Below, one piece after another: positions 16,260-26,079 of a stretch of 64,000 nt of DNA. The notes under the pieces were generated by a model. It was not told the DNA's origin. It saw nothing but the letters and a program-made list of their open reading frames with translations, and searched no databases. The stretch spans positions 310,001 to 374,000 of the forward strand of contig CBDFHC010000004.1 of NCBI GenBank assembly GCA_965247585.1, read 5' to 3'. Positions within the stretch are counted from its first letter, which is position 1. Every line of letters starts with the position of its first letter. A program made the translations under genes and the position numbers. Source of the DNA: CBDFHC01 sp965247585. Its GTDB lineage: Bacteria; Chloroflexota; Dehalococcoidia; Lucifugimonadales; GCA-2712585.

Positions 16260-19200
16260 ATGGATAAAGGGTATGCGGAGCTGCACTGCCACAGCCACTT
16301 TTCGTTTAAGGAGGGGGCGTCGTCGGTGGAGGCGTTGGTGGGGAGAGCGGCGGAGTTGGGGTACGCCGGGCTGGCGCTGACGGACCACGACAATTTAAGC
16401 GGGGCGATGCAGTTCGCGCAGGCGTGCCAGTCGGCTGGAGTGCACGGGATTATCGGCGCCGAGGTGACGCTGAAGGGGGGAGACCACCTGACGCTGCTGG
16501 CGGAGTCTGCGGAGGGGTATTCCAACCTGTGCCGGCTGCTTTCGTTCAGCCACGTGCTTTCGGAGGAGCGGAGGGCGCCGGAGTTGGACCCGCGGCTGCT
16601 TTCGGAGCATGCAGAGGGGTTGATAGCGCTTTCGGGGTGCCGCCGGGGGGAGGCGCCGCGGCTGGTGGAGGAGGGGCGTTGGGAGGAGGCGCGGCAGGCG
16701 GCGCGGCGGTACGCGGAGTGGTTTGGCTCGGATAGCTTCTTTATTGAGATGCAGCAGAACCTGGTGAAGGGGGACGTGCGCCGCAATCGAGGGCTGGCGT
16801 CGGTGGCGGGGGAGGTGGGGCTGGGGGTGGTGGCGTCTAATAACGCGCACTACCACGTGCGGGAGTACCACCAGTTGCACGACTGTTTTGTGGCGATACG
16901 GGAGCGCAAGTCGCTGGAGGAGTCGCACCGGGAGCGTAGGGCCAACAGCGAGTTTTTTCTGAAGCCGCCGCAGGAGATGTCGGAGCTGTTCCGGGAGTGG
17001 CCGGAGGCGATCAGCAACACGGTGCGGATAGCGGAGCGGTGCGGCTTCGATCTGATGCGGGACCTGAAGTACCGGTTTCCGGAGTACGAGCCGCCGGAGG
17101 GGTACACGCCGCAGGGCTATCTGGAGAAGCTGTGCTATGAGGCGGCGCAGCGGCGGTACGGGTCTGTGACGGGGAAGGTGAAGGCGCGTTTGGAGGAGGA
17201 GTTCCGGCTGGTAGGGAAGCACGGCCTGGCGGGGTTCCTATTGCACTATTACGACATTGTGCAACTGGCGCGGAGGGTGATGATAGGGCTGGGACTTTCG
17301 GACGCGGAGATACCGCTGGAGGAGCGGCCGCCAGGGAGGGGGAGGGGGTCTTCAGTGGCGATGCTGGTGGGATATCTGATAGGGCTTTCGCACATTGACC
17401 CGCTGGAGTACGAGCTTTCACTGGAGCGGTTCCTGCCGGAGGACCTGATGGCGATAGCGCTGGATATAGACCTGGACTTTCCCCGGAACATTCGGGAGGA
17501 GCTGATTCTGGCGGTGCACCGGGAGTGGGGGTGGGACCGGGCGGCGCTGACGGGGATGCGAAGCACGTACAAGATCAAGGGCGCCATTCGAGACCTGGGG
17601 AAGGCGCTGGGGCTGCCGCTGGAGCAGGTGGACCGGCTGGCGAAGCGGGTGGATAACACGCACGCGACGCAGCTTGGCGCCGAGATGTGGGGGTTGCCGG
17701 AGTTTCGAGACAAGCTGGAGAAGCCAGGGTGGCGGGACCTGGTGTGGCTGGCGCCGCAGATGGACGGGGCACCGAGGTACGTGGCGCAGCACCCAGGGGG
17801 GATGGTGATAAGCTCCCGGCCGCTGACGGATATGGTGCCGGTGCAGCGGGGAGCGATTGACGGCCGGTATATTTGCCAGTGGGACAAGGATGACATAGAC
17901 GCGGCTGCGTTTGTGAAGATAGATTTCCTGGCGCTGGGGGCGCTGTCACAGTTGCAGGAGGCGCTGCTGTTGATAGAGGAGGGGAGCGGGGAGGTGGTGG
18001 ATATTTCGCGCATAGACTTCGCGGACGAGGCGGTGTACGACATGCTGTGCGCCGGGGACACGATAGGGGTGTTCCAGGTGGAGAGCGCGGCGCAGATGCA
18101 GACGATATCCCGAATTCGGCCGCGGAACCTGATGGATATGGCGCACGAGGTGGGGTGCGTGCGGCCCGGTGTGGGGGTGCACGACGGGATTCGGAAGTAT
18201 ATATTGCGCCGGTCCGGTAGGGCGCCGGTGGAGTTTGACCACCCGCTGGAGCGGAGGGCGTTGGAGCGGACGCTGGGGATTGTGCTGTTCCAGGACCAGA
18301 TGAATCAACTGGCGATGGACGTGGGAGGGTTCAGCCCGTTTGAGGCGGACCGGATGCGCCGCGCCTTCGCCAAGAAGTACGACAATACGGAGACGCTGAA
18401 GGGGTACTGGCGCCGGTTCCGGGAGGGAGCGGCGGAGAGGGGGGTGGACGAGGCGTCAGCGCGGCGGGTTTTTCGAAAGTTCAACGGGCATTACATGTTC
18501 CCGGAGGCGCACGCGGTGGCGTTTGGGGTGACGGCGTACCAGCTATCCTGGTTGAAGTTGTACCACCCGCTGGAGTTCACGACGGCGCTGTTCAACCAGC
18601 AGCCGATGGGGTTCTGGGGGCTGGAGACGCTTAAGGAGGACGCGAAGAAGCACGGGATCACTATCCTGAACCCGGACGCGAATCTGAGCCAGGAACGGTG
18701 TGTTATTGAGGACGGCGCGATACGTTTGGGGCTGCTGAAGGTGGCGGGGGTGGGGGAGGCGAACGCATTGCTGATGGCGGGGGAGCGTAGGAGTGGGGGG
18801 CCGTACCAGTCTCTGGGGGGGTTCATGCGCCGGACGGGGGTGAAGCGGGAGGTGGTGGAACGTCTGGTGGAAGCCGGGGCGTTCGATTCGTTGGAGGGGG
18901 ATAGGAGGTCGGCGCTGTGGGAGACGGGGTTGCGGTACAGACCGGCCTCGGCGCAGCTTTCGTTGGGGCTGCCGGTGGAGCAGGACATGGCAAAGCTTCC
19001 TTCGATGGACGATTGGGAGCGGATGGCGGGGGAGTACCGGACGCTGGACATGTATCCCGGCGGGCATTTGCTGGAGCGGTTGAGGCCGCACTTGCCCCCG
19101 GATGTTCTCAGCAGCGCGGGGCTGCGGCAGCGCGGCGAGAGGGAGTGGGTGAGGGTGGCGGGGCTGGTGGCCCGGCCGTTGCAGCACCCGCTTTCCGAGG

Positions 19201-19448
19201 CGTATTTCATCACCCTGGAGGATGAGCACGGGATGATACCGTTGATTATCTGGCCGGGGGTGTACGAGCGGTTCAAGCGGGAGCTTCGGGAGCCGCTGCT
19301 GATGGTGCGGGGGACGGTGTCGCGGAGGGAGGGGACGTTGAACGTGGTGGTGCAGGAGGTGGTGTTGCCGGGATCGATGGGGTTGGAGGGGTACCCGGAG
19401 GAGCGGTTCCGGGCGGCGCTGCGGCTGCCGAGGCCGATGTTCAGGTAA
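16260..19448 (+). CDS. dnaE2: Error-prone DNA polymerase III alpha subunit (DnaE2)
   Basis: The 1062-residue protein is the length of DnaE2. Order of domains: N-terminal PHP domain (YAELHCHSHFSFKEGAS, ALTDHDNLSG), polymerase palm with PPGRGRGSSVAM and the catalytic Asp triad region LDIDLDFPRNIREE, fingers (GMRSTYKIKGAIRDLG, HPGGMVISS, IGVFQVESAAQMQ), HhH region, and a C-terminal OB fold (VAGLVARPLQ, GMIPLIIWPGVYERF). DnaE2 performs translesion, mutagenic synthesis with ImuB. No other polymerase catalytic subunit is visible here. The start ATG has only a weak AAGGG upstream. Expression was probably once linked to imuB but is now separated by the two AT-rich genes. Confidence 0.95.
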   Translation: MDKGYAELHCHSHFSFKEGASSVEALVGRAAELGYAGLALTDHDNLSGAMQFAQACQSAGVHGIIGAEVTLKGGDHLTLLAESAEGYSNLCRLLSFSHVLSEERRAPELDPRLLSEHAEGLIALSGCRRGEAPRLVEEGRWEEARQAARRYAEWFGSDSFFIEMQQNLVKGDVRRNRGLASVAGEVGLGVVASNNAHYHVREYHQLHDCFVAIRERKSLEESHRERRANSEFFLKPPQEMSELFREWPEAISNTVRIAERCGFDLMRDLKYRFPEYEPPEGYTPQGYLEKLCYEAAQRRYGSVTGKVKARLEEEFRLVGKHGLAGFLLHYYDIVQLARRVMIGLGLSDAEIPLEERPPGRGRGSSVAMLVGYLIGLSHIDPLEYELSLERFLPEDLMAIALDIDLDFPRNIREELILAVHREWGWDRAALTGMRSTYKIKGAIRDLGKALGLPLEQVDRLAKRVDNTHATQLGAEMWGLPEFRDKLEKPGWRDLVWLAPQMDGAPRYVAQHPGGMVISSRPLTDMVPVQRGAIDGRYICQWDKDDIDAAAFVKIDFLALGALSQLQEALLLIEEGSGEVVDISRIDFADEAVYDMLCAGDTIGVFQVESAAQMQTISRIRPRNLMDMAHEVGCVRPGVGVHDGIRKYILRRSGRAPVEFDHPLERRALERTLGIVLFQDQMNQLAMDVGGFSPFEADRMRRAFAKKYDNTETLKGYWRRFREGAAERGVDEASARRVFRKFNGHYMFPEAHAVAFGVTAYQLSWLKLYHPLEFTTALFNQQPMGFWGLETLKEDAKKHGITILNPDANLSQERCVIEDGAIRLGLLKVAGVGEANALLMAGERRSGGPYQSLGGFMRRTGVKREVVERLVEAGAFDSLEGDRRSALWETGLRYRPASAQLSLGLPVEQDMAKLPSMDDWERMAGEYRTLDMYPGGHLLERLRPHLPPDVLSSAGLRQRGEREWVRVAGLVARPLQHPLSEAYFITLEDEHGMIPLIIWPGVYERFKRELREPLLMVRGTVSRREGTLNVVVQEVVLPGSMGLEGYPEERFRAALRLPRPMFR

Positions 19449-21060
19449 GGGGGTGGGGGATTCCTCCAGGCCCCCTTGCAGGGAGGGGGTGCCCTCTCTG
19501 CACTCTCCCGTTGGCAGGTGTCCCTTAAAAGGTGATGCCTGTACATTCGAGGCGGTCAGCCATAGCGATGGGTTTCGCCACCACACAGGACTCAAAATCA
19601 CAGGTTGGTGGTTCCCTCCATCCCGCCCAAGATGGTTCTAAAAAGCTTTTCTTGAGGGACACCCTCAAACTCCCGGCAGGGAGCTTATGAACAAATTGAC
19701 GTGGCACAGCGATAGTGGGCACAGGGGTTGGATGTGCTCTCCCCAGGGGGCCATCCCGATTAGCATCGGGATCTCCGGATTAGGTCTATTGAGATTCCTC
19801 GATCCTCACGAACGGACTCGGAATCCATCATGTTGGCGTCCAGCACCAGGGCGGATGAAAAGAAAGGATTGGAATCCGAAGCGGGCGCCGCGGTAGGACT
19901 TGCTCTCCCCCCGCACCCAGATTCTTCGATCCTCACGGTCGGACTCAGAATGACATGGTGGGAGGCGGAATGCGGTATGGGCTCGTCCTTCGAGAGCCTC
20001 AGGATGAGCGGGTTGGAGGCGTAGGAGGCTCATTTTCATAGGAATAACATGACTTATGCGGACGCTCAACATGCCACAAGGTGGTGCTGAAAATACTGAC
20101 CACGGCAACAATTCACAACCTCAGCGAGGGATGGCCTCTCTGCACTCTCACCCTTGGTTGGTGTCCCTTAAAAGGTGATGGCTCTACGTTCGAGGCGGTC
20201 TGCCATAGCGATGGGAATGGCCACCACAGAGGGTTGCGAATCACAGGTTGGTGGTTCACACCATCCCGCCCAGGATGGTTCTTAAAGTAGTTTCTGAGGG
20301 ACACCCTCAGACTCCCGGCAGGGAGGAAGTGCCCTCTCTGCACTCTCCCTTTGTCAGATGTCCCTTAAAAGGTGATGGCTCTACGTTCGAGGCGGTCAGC
20401 CATAGCGATGGGTTTCGCCACCACACAGGGTTGCGAATCACAGGTTGGTGGTTCACACCATCCCGCCCAGGATGGTTTTAAAGTAGTTTCTGAGGGACAC
20501 CCTCAGACTCCCGGCAGGGAGGGGGTGCCATCTCTGCACTCTCCCCTTATCAGGTGTCCCTTAAAAGTTGATGCCTCTACGTTCGAGGCGGTCAGCCATA
20601 GCGATGGGAATGGCCACCACAGAGGGTTGCGAATCACAGGTTGGTGGTTCCCACCATCCCGCCCAGGATGGTTTTAGAACGTTTTTCTGAGGGACACTTT
20701 CAGACTCCCAGCAGGGAGTTCATGAACAAATTGACGTGGCACAGCGGTAGTGGGCACAGGTGTTGGATGTGCTCTCCCCTCCCTGCCAGATTCTTTGATC
20801 ATCACGAACCGACTCAGAATCCATCATGTTGGCGTCCAGCACCAGGGAGGATGCAAATCAGGATTGGAATCCGAAGCGGACGCCAAGGTAGAACTTGCTC
20901 TCCCCCCGCACCCAGATTCTTCGATCCTCACGGTCGGACTCAGAATGACATGGTGGGGGGCGGAATGCGGTATGGGCTCGTCCTTCAAGAGCCTCAGGAT
21001 GAGCGGGTTGGAGGCGTAGGACCAGTTTTATTTTCGATGCAATCGCGCATGGGAGTTGGC
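19449..21060 (+). repeat. Array of family A and family B repeats, with a 196-bp tandem
   Basis: Bases 19470-19690 hold one family A unit, 19700-20070 a long family B unit (CACCCAGATTCTTCGATCCTC at 19915, GCGGTATGGGCTCGTCC). Bases 20150-20720 hold three consecutive family A units with a period of 196-197 (TGTCCCTTAAAAGG at 20162, 20359 and, as TGTCCCTTAAAAGT, 20555). Bases 20725-21035 hold another family B unit. Each family A unit contains TGAGGGACAC..CTCAGACTCC and a GC hairpin. No gene is supported. Confidence 0.9.
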
Positions 21061-21160
21061 GGCAGCAGGCTGCGGCGTTGAATGGAGCGCCCACAACAGA
21101 TAGGATGGCGAACGGTGGTTTTTGGTTAGTGCGATTGTTGATGGGATTGAACGTTAGCGC

Positions 21161-22513
21161 ATGGTGAAGCTGCGGGGGCTGGGGAAGCTCTCGGTGAAGA
21201 TGGGGCCGGCGGGGCTGACGATGGGGGGCCGTTCGATTCACTACGGGTGGGTGGTGATGGGGGTGGGGGCGGTGATGTGGACGATCAGCTCTTCGATGCG
21301 GTTTTCGGCGACGGTGCTGGTGCCGCACCTGCAGGACCCGAACGGGTTTGGGTGGAGCTACGGGGCGATAGCGTTCGCCTTCGCGCTACAGTGGTTTCTG
21401 GCGGGTCTGATGGGCCCGGTGATGGGTTGGCTGGGGGACCGGCACGGGGCGCGGCGGGCCATGATGTTGGGGTCGGCGCTGTTCATCGCAGGGATGCTGC
21501 TGACGGGGACGATGAGCCACCTGTGGCAGTTTTACCTGTACTTCGGCATCTTGATGGGCGGTGCGATGGCGGTGTTCCAGGTGCCGCTGGTGTCCGGGGT
21601 GACGGTGTGGTTCCGGAGGCACCTGGGGGTGGCGATGGGGAGCATGCAGGCGGTGCAAGGACTGGGCACGGCGGCGCTGATACCACTGGTGGCGTTCCTG
21701 TTCACGCACTTCGGGCTGAAGTGGACTTTCTGGGTCCCGGGGATCGGGGGCGGGGCGCTGCTGGTACTACTGTTGCGGTACTTTCGTGACGACCCGGCGG
21801 AGATGGGGATGAGGCCGGTGGGGTCGTCTGAGGACGAGCCGATTCGGCGGATAACTCGGGACGCGGCGCACAAGATGCGGGCCAGCGTTTTTCTTCGGCA
21901 AGCGCAACGCACGGGGACGTTCTGGAACCTGATTGGGATTCACTTCTGGGGGTGCATGGGGCACAACATATTCGTTGTGTTCCTGGTGGCGATGGCGATG
22001 GACGGCGGGCTGTCGCGGAGGGAGGCGGTGGGGGTGTACATCCTGCTGATAGTTGTCAGCATGATCACCCGGTTTGTGGTGCCGATTCTGGCGGACCGGA
22101 TGGGGAGCAAGGGTGTGCTAACGGTGTGTTTTTCGTTGCAGGTGCTGCCGCCGCTGCTGCTGCTGGCGACGCAGGACGCCTGGGCTTTCTACGCGTTCGC
22201 GGCGTTGTTTGGGATAGGCCTCGGCGGCGAGGTGCCGGCGTTTCCGATTATCAACCGTCAGTACTTCGGCAACGCGCCGATTGGCACGGTGTACGGCTGG
22301 CAGATGTTGGGGAACGGAGTAGGCATGGCGTTGGGCCCGCTGGCGGGCGGTTTCTTGTGGGACCTGACCGGGGACTTCGTGGCGGCGGTATGGCTGTCGA
22401 TAGCGCTGAGCGCGGTTGGCCTGGTGTCGGTGGTGCTGCTGCCAACGACGTCGCGGGAGTTGACACCGGACTGGGAGAAGGAGCTGCCGCCGGGGGTGAG
22501 GGGCTCGGGGTAG
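21161..22513 (+). CDS. MFS transporter (monocarboxylate/oxalate-formate-antiporter-like)
   Basis: The 450-residue protein has 12 predicted hydrophobic segments. The first (SIHYGWVVMGVGAVMWTISSS) and the motif MGWLGDRHGARRAMMLGS after helix 2 are typical of the MFS; the FYLYFGILMGGAMAVFQVPLVSGVTVWF stretch resembles the OFA/MCT groups, which carry organic anions. A central charged loop (EDEPIRRITRDAAHKM) separates the two halves, and a second motif A-like segment ILADRMGSKGVL starts the second. It acts in the cytoplasmic membrane; the substrate is unknown. The ATG at 21161 lacks a good ribosome site; an internal ATG near 21200 is an alternative. Confidence 0.88.
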   Translation: MVKLRGLGKLSVKMGPAGLTMGGRSIHYGWVVMGVGAVMWTISSSMRFSATVLVPHLQDPNGFGWSYGAIAFAFALQWFLAGLMGPVMGWLGDRHGARRAMMLGSALFIAGMLLTGTMSHLWQFYLYFGILMGGAMAVFQVPLVSGVTVWFRRHLGVAMGSMQAVQGLGTAALIPLVAFLFTHFGLKWTFWVPGIGGGALLVLLLRYFRDDPAEMGMRPVGSSEDEPIRRITRDAAHKMRASVFLRQAQRTGTFWNLIGIHFWGCMGHNIFVVFLVAMAMDGGLSRREAVGVYILLIVVSMITRFVVPILADRMGSKGVLTVCFSLQVLPPLLLLATQDAWAFYAFAALFGIGLGGEVPAFPIINRQYFGNAPIGTVYGWQMLGNGVGMALGPLAGGFLWDLTGDFVAAVWLSIALSAVGLVSVVLLPTTSRELTPDWEKELPPGVRGSG

Positions 22514-22549
22514 GGAGGTTGGGGGGGTTCCACTGTTGGTCCTATAATT

Positions 22550-23549
22550 CTAACCCCTGTCATTTTGCGCTGGTAATGAATCTAAGGCGAATTGAGTACC
22601 GCCTCTCACCATGGCTTGGTCAAGTGCGGTTATTACAGTTTTTCCGTCGGGGAAAGTAGTCGTATGGTCTAAGTACCAATTAAATATGTACCTAAGGATT
22701 TCCTCAGCACGCGGCACCATTTCCTGCAGTTCTAGCAACTGGGCTGTGCCGTGGACGACCTTACTTCTTAAGCTGTAAAGGTCGCGCATCATGGCCATCC
22801 TTTGAGATTCTGTCCCAAAGGATGCAGGCAGCAGCGCTGCCCCCCGGAGTTGAAATCGGTATGTGGTTTCCAATGCAGGAGAATCGCTTGCCAACAGCCG
22901 CTCTAACGCGATTACGTAATCGACTAGCTGATCCTCATTTTCTTGCCGTGATGATGCTGCCCTAAGGCGATTGAAGGGCAGTCTTAAGAACCGCAACCGT
23001 TCATTGCCCAGGATGCCAGTTACACCGGCATAGCATTTCTTGAACGCATCTACGCCAGCTTGGTCCATAACAATGTTGCCACTTGATCTCCTGGTGCGCG
23101 TTGGTGTACCTCCACCTATCACGCCCAAACCGAAGTAAGGGCTCTTGCACCTGCTCTCTAGTAACTTAAAGGTCGCCGAACCTTTTGCAGCAAGATTCAA
23201 TGATCCTGCGATTTCTTCTATGGCATCGTGGTGACGGTTGACAGCCGCGAAACTGGTTTTGGCACTGGTCGTTTCAATGCGGCAAATCCAGTCTCTTGTA
23301 TTGAGCCTGGTTTCCGGCAGCAGCCTGGCAATACTAGAGAGCGCACCTATAGGTTCGATGTTTCCTTCTGGGAGTGCCTCACCAATTTCCCAGCCGATAT
23401 TTGGCATTCGTCCAAACCTATCGATGTCGGCATCCGTAATGGGACTAAATTTCACATTCGGGGCCAAACGGAAAGTGGCAGAAGCGGATAAGTTTTCTAC
23501 TTGAAACAGCGACTCGACAGTATAGGTATCAGAGGTGGTCTCGTTTGTC
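22550..23549 (-). pseudogene. ApeA-like HEPN protein, C-terminal part (split by IS3)
   Basis: The frame is open from the IS edge (23549) through to the TAA/TGA near 22550, about 332 residues. The C-terminal third shows LVDYVIALERLLA, then YRFQLRGAALL and YSLRSKVVHGTAQL. R-S-K-V-V-H is the R-x4-H catalytic motif of Apea-like HEPN ribonucleases, used in anti-phage defence and other RNA-cleaving systems. The N-terminal continuation lies at 24797-25214 on the far side of the IS. Together the two parts make ~470 residues, the usual size for such proteins. The gene is AT-richer than its neighbours. It cannot make a normal protein now. Confidence 0.8.
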
Positions 23550-23595
23550 TGAACAGCGCTGCCCGGTTTGATAAGTGGAATCGCACTGCCGTGCG

Positions 23596-24423
23596 TTAGG
23601 CCGCCGCGGACTCGGCAGGCGCTCTGTCAAAGAACTGGTCCGGCGTCATTCCCCCAAGGCTCGAATGGGGCCGTCCGGCATTGTAAAACTCGAAGTACCG
23701 CCCGAGTCCAGTTCTGGCTTCCGGGACCGATTCGTAGGCTCTCAGGTACACCTCCTCGTATTTGACGCTCTTCCACAGTCGTTCGACGAACACATTATCC
23801 TTCCAGCTCCCCTTCCCGTCCATACTGATCTGGATCTCACTGGCTTTCAGCAGGCCGGTGAAGGCATCACTTGTGAACTGGCTTCCCTGATCTGTGTTGA
23901 ATATCTCCGGCCCGCCGTGGCGTCCCAGGGATTCTTCGAGCGCCTCCACGCAGAAGTCTGTGTCCATTGTGACCGATACCCGCCAGGCCAGCACCTTGCG
24001 GCTATGCCAGTCCATCACTGCGGCTAGGTACACGAACCCCCTGGCCATCGGAATGTACGTGATATCCATTGCCCACACCTGGTTGGGCCTGCTCACCTCA
24101 AGCCCGCGCAGCAGGTACGGATACACCGTATGGCCGGGCCGTCGCCGGCTGGTGTTGGGCTTGCGGTACAGCGCCTCGATGCCCATCCGCCGCATCAGTG
24201 TGGCGATGTGTCTACGCCCGGAGGAGAGTCCCTCCTGGCGGAGCAGGACTCGCATCATCCTACTGCCTGCAAACGGATACTCAAGGTGCAGCTCATCGAT
24301 GCGGCGCATCAGTCCGAGACCGGCTTCGCCCACCGACCGTGGCCGGTAGTAGATGCTCCCGCGGCTGATGCCCACTGCCTTTGCCTGGCGGGCGAGAGGC
24401 AGCTTGTGATCGCGGTCGATCAT
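23596..24423 (-). CDS. IS3-family transposase OrfB (DDE integrase)
   Basis: The 275-residue protein has an HTH_21 segment (LHLEYPFAGSRMMRVLLRQEG) and an rve core. Catalytic residues are Asp in QVWAMDITYIPM, Asp in IFNTDQGSQFTS and Glu in DNVFVERLWKSVKYEEVYL, and the end FYNAGRPHSSLGGMTPDQFF is characteristic. Its ATG overlaps the orfA stop in ATGA. It appears intact. Confidence 0.95.
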   Translation of the reverse strand: MIDRDHKLPLARQAKAVGISRGSIYYRPRSVGEAGLGLMRRIDELHLEYPFAGSRMMRVLLRQEGLSSGRRHIATLMRRMGIEALYRKPNTSRRRPGHTVYPYLLRGLEVSRPNQVWAMDITYIPMARGFVYLAAVMDWHSRKVLAWRVSVTMDTDFCVEALEESLGRHGGPEIFNTDQGSQFTSDAFTGLLKASEIQISMDGKGSWKDNVFVERLWKSVKYEEVYLRAYESVPEARTGLGRYFEFYNAGRPHSSLGGMTPDQFFDRAPAESAAA

Positions 24424-24725
24424 CGCCTTGCGCCCGGCAATCCCGCCTTCGTGAGCGCGGACTCTAAAAAATCGTTCTCCAACGCAAGCTCACCGATCTT
24501 AGCGTGAAGGACCTTCATGTCTACCGGCTTTTCAGCCTGCCCTGTCCCGGCCCCAAATAACTGCGCCGCCCGATCCAGCAACTGGGTCTTCCATTGCGTG
24601 ATCTGGTTCGGGTGCACATCGAACTGGCTTGCCAGCTCCGAAAGTGTCCGGTCGCCGCGCACTGCGGCAAGAGCCACCTTCGCCTTGAACTCTGCCGAGT
24701 GGTTACGGCGGGGTCGTCTGCTCAT
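24420..24725 (-). CDS. IS3-family OrfA (HTH_Tnp_1)
   Basis: The 101-residue protein begins MSRRPRRNHSAEFKAKVALA and has the DNA-binding helix-turn-helix LSELASQFDVHPNQITQWKTQ. A short coiled coil follows (MKVLHAKIGELALENDFLESAL). The sequence is the standard partner of the OrfB that follows. Its role is to bind the IS ends and, when fused to OrfB by frameshifting, to form the active transposase. Confidence 0.94.
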   Translation of the reverse strand: MSRRPRRNHSAEFKAKVALAAVRGDRTLSELASQFDVHPNQITQWKTQLLDRAAQLFGAGTGQAEKPVDMKVLHAKIGELALENDFLESALTKAGLPGARR

Positions 24726-24796
24726 CTCTCGCTCCTGTCTCCGAGAGCACTATCATGCCCTCAATCAGGCAGCGATTCCACTTATCCCCCTGTTCA

Positions 24797-25214
24797 GATT
24801 TCCGGAGCCACTTCTATCCGCACTAATCTCATTAACCGACAGGCGAATGGTGGACAAAACCTCTTCTGGATTGTTTACGAGTTCTCGTATGACAGCGAAA
24901 TACCGATGTAAGGCAATGTTTGCGACCCCTTCCGATTCAGGCTTGAACCATCCAACAACAAACTTCCCATATTCTTCAACAAAACGCTTTACTTCGGCCT
25001 GAAACTGCTTATAGCGGGAATCAGATGCCAGCTGGGGCACAAGCCAGGAAAACAGGGCAGGTATATCTAGCTCGGTGCGGCTGGCCGTTTTGCCACTGGA
25101 ATGGGTCTCATCCTCTGGCTCGTACCAAAACACTGAATACTTCCTGCGGGGTAGCGCTGATTCCACCCTCAGCCGAGTGGCCGTTTCGATCACCGCGTCG
25201 ACGGCTTGGGACAT
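24797..25214 (-). pseudogene. ApeA-like HEPN protein, N-terminal part (split by IS3)
   Basis: The start is the ATG at 25214. About 139 host residues precede the IS edge; the frame then runs ten codons into the IS and stops at 24765. Features are an acidic/amphipathic N-terminus (MSQAVDAVIETATRLRVESA) and a helical stretch YKQFQAEVKRFVEEYGKFVVGWF. By itself it matches no domain that I can name; its identity comes from the R-x4-H part at 22550-23549. Confidence 0.7.
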
Positions 25215-25264
25215 ACGGGTTCCAAGGAGTTAAACTGCGCTATCCATGCTGCGCTGGAAACTAC

Positions 25265-25942
25265 TCATGACTCGTAACCATAAGAGGAGGCCAGGATTTC
25301 CGGGGTGTCGTTCTTCACTGAGTTGACGAGGGAGGAGACCTGGTAGGTTTCCATGAGCTCCGGCGGGGCGGGGGTGAGGAGGTGGGTGAGGGCGGACGGG
25401 TCCTCGGTGAGGGGGTCTAGCCAGAGGGCCTCGGACTCTTGAGTTAGGATGACGGGCATTCGGTTGTGGATAGGGGCGATGATATCGTTGGGTCCGGTGG
25501 TGATGATGGTGCAGGAGCGGACGGTGTCGCCTTCGGGGGATTTCCAGGTCTCCCAAAGGCCGGCCAACGCGAAGGGTTCGTTGGACTTCAGGTGGATGAA
25601 CATGGGAATGCGGGCTTTGCCCTCTTTTCGCCACTCGTAGAAGCCGTCGGCGAGGACGAGGCAGCGCCGCTTTCGGAAGGCGGCGCGGAAGGCGGGACGC
25701 TGGGCGAGGGTCTCGGACTTGGCGTTGATCATGCGGTAGCCGACCTTGAGGTCTTTGGCCCAGAAGGGGACGAGGCCCCAGCGCATTAGCTGGCCGCGCC
25801 GTTCGCCGTTGTTGGTGACAGTGAGGACTTGCTGGGTGGGCGCAATGTTGTAGCGGGGACGATGCTCCAGCTCGGCGTCAAGGAATTTGAAGCGCTGCTG
25901 GAGGAAGCTGAGGTCAGACTGGAGGACGTAGCGTCCGCACAT
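25265..25942 (-). CDS. SRAP family protein (YedK/HMCES-like abasic-site sensor)
   Basis: The 225-residue protein begins MCGRYVLQSD. Cys2, exposed after Met removal, forms a thiazolidine crosslink with abasic sites in single-stranded DNA. Other conserved features are RYNIAPTQQVL (Asn), MRWGLVPFWAKD, INAKSETLAQRPAF (Glu) and CLVLADGFYEWRKEG, and IHNRMPVIL (His). All residues needed for activity are visible. It is a cytosolic DNA-repair protein and fits functionally with the translesion module upstream, though it is not in an operon with it. AGGTGA precedes the ATG. Confidence 0.95.
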   Translation of the reverse strand: MCGRYVLQSDLSFLQQRFKFLDAELEHRPRYNIAPTQQVLTVTNNGERRGQLMRWGLVPFWAKDLKVGYRMINAKSETLAQRPAFRAAFRKRRCLVLADGFYEWRKEGKARIPMFIHLKSNEPFALAGLWETWKSPEGDTVRSCTIITTGPNDIIAPIHNRMPVILTQESEALWLDPLTEDPSALTHLLTPAPPELMETYQVSSLVNSVKNDTPEILASSYGYES

Positions 25943-26079
25943 TATTCGTCACCTATCGATGGGTGGTGGGTCCAGTTTTATTGTGCGGGAGGGATTTGGG
26001 TTGTCAAGCGCAGGGGGCCGGTTGGGTGGACGGGAGGGAGCAAGGTTGGTAGATTCCGGGGGAGATTGTCCATGGTGGT

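Larger units (their letters stand above)
23550..24796 (-). mobile_element. IS3-family element inserted in a HEPN gene, ~1.25 kb
   Basis: Both ends begin TGAACAG read inward and share GATAAGTGGAATCGC some bases further in. OrfA and orfB lie inside on the minus strand, overlapping by four bases. It is not the same IS as at 4211. I see no clear target duplication next to the ends. The host reading frame is open on both sides. Confidence 0.88.

Noticed and set aside
20081..20677. CRISPR array
   Set aside because: The period is 196 bp and there are no short repeats with unique spacers; the units are entire family A elements.
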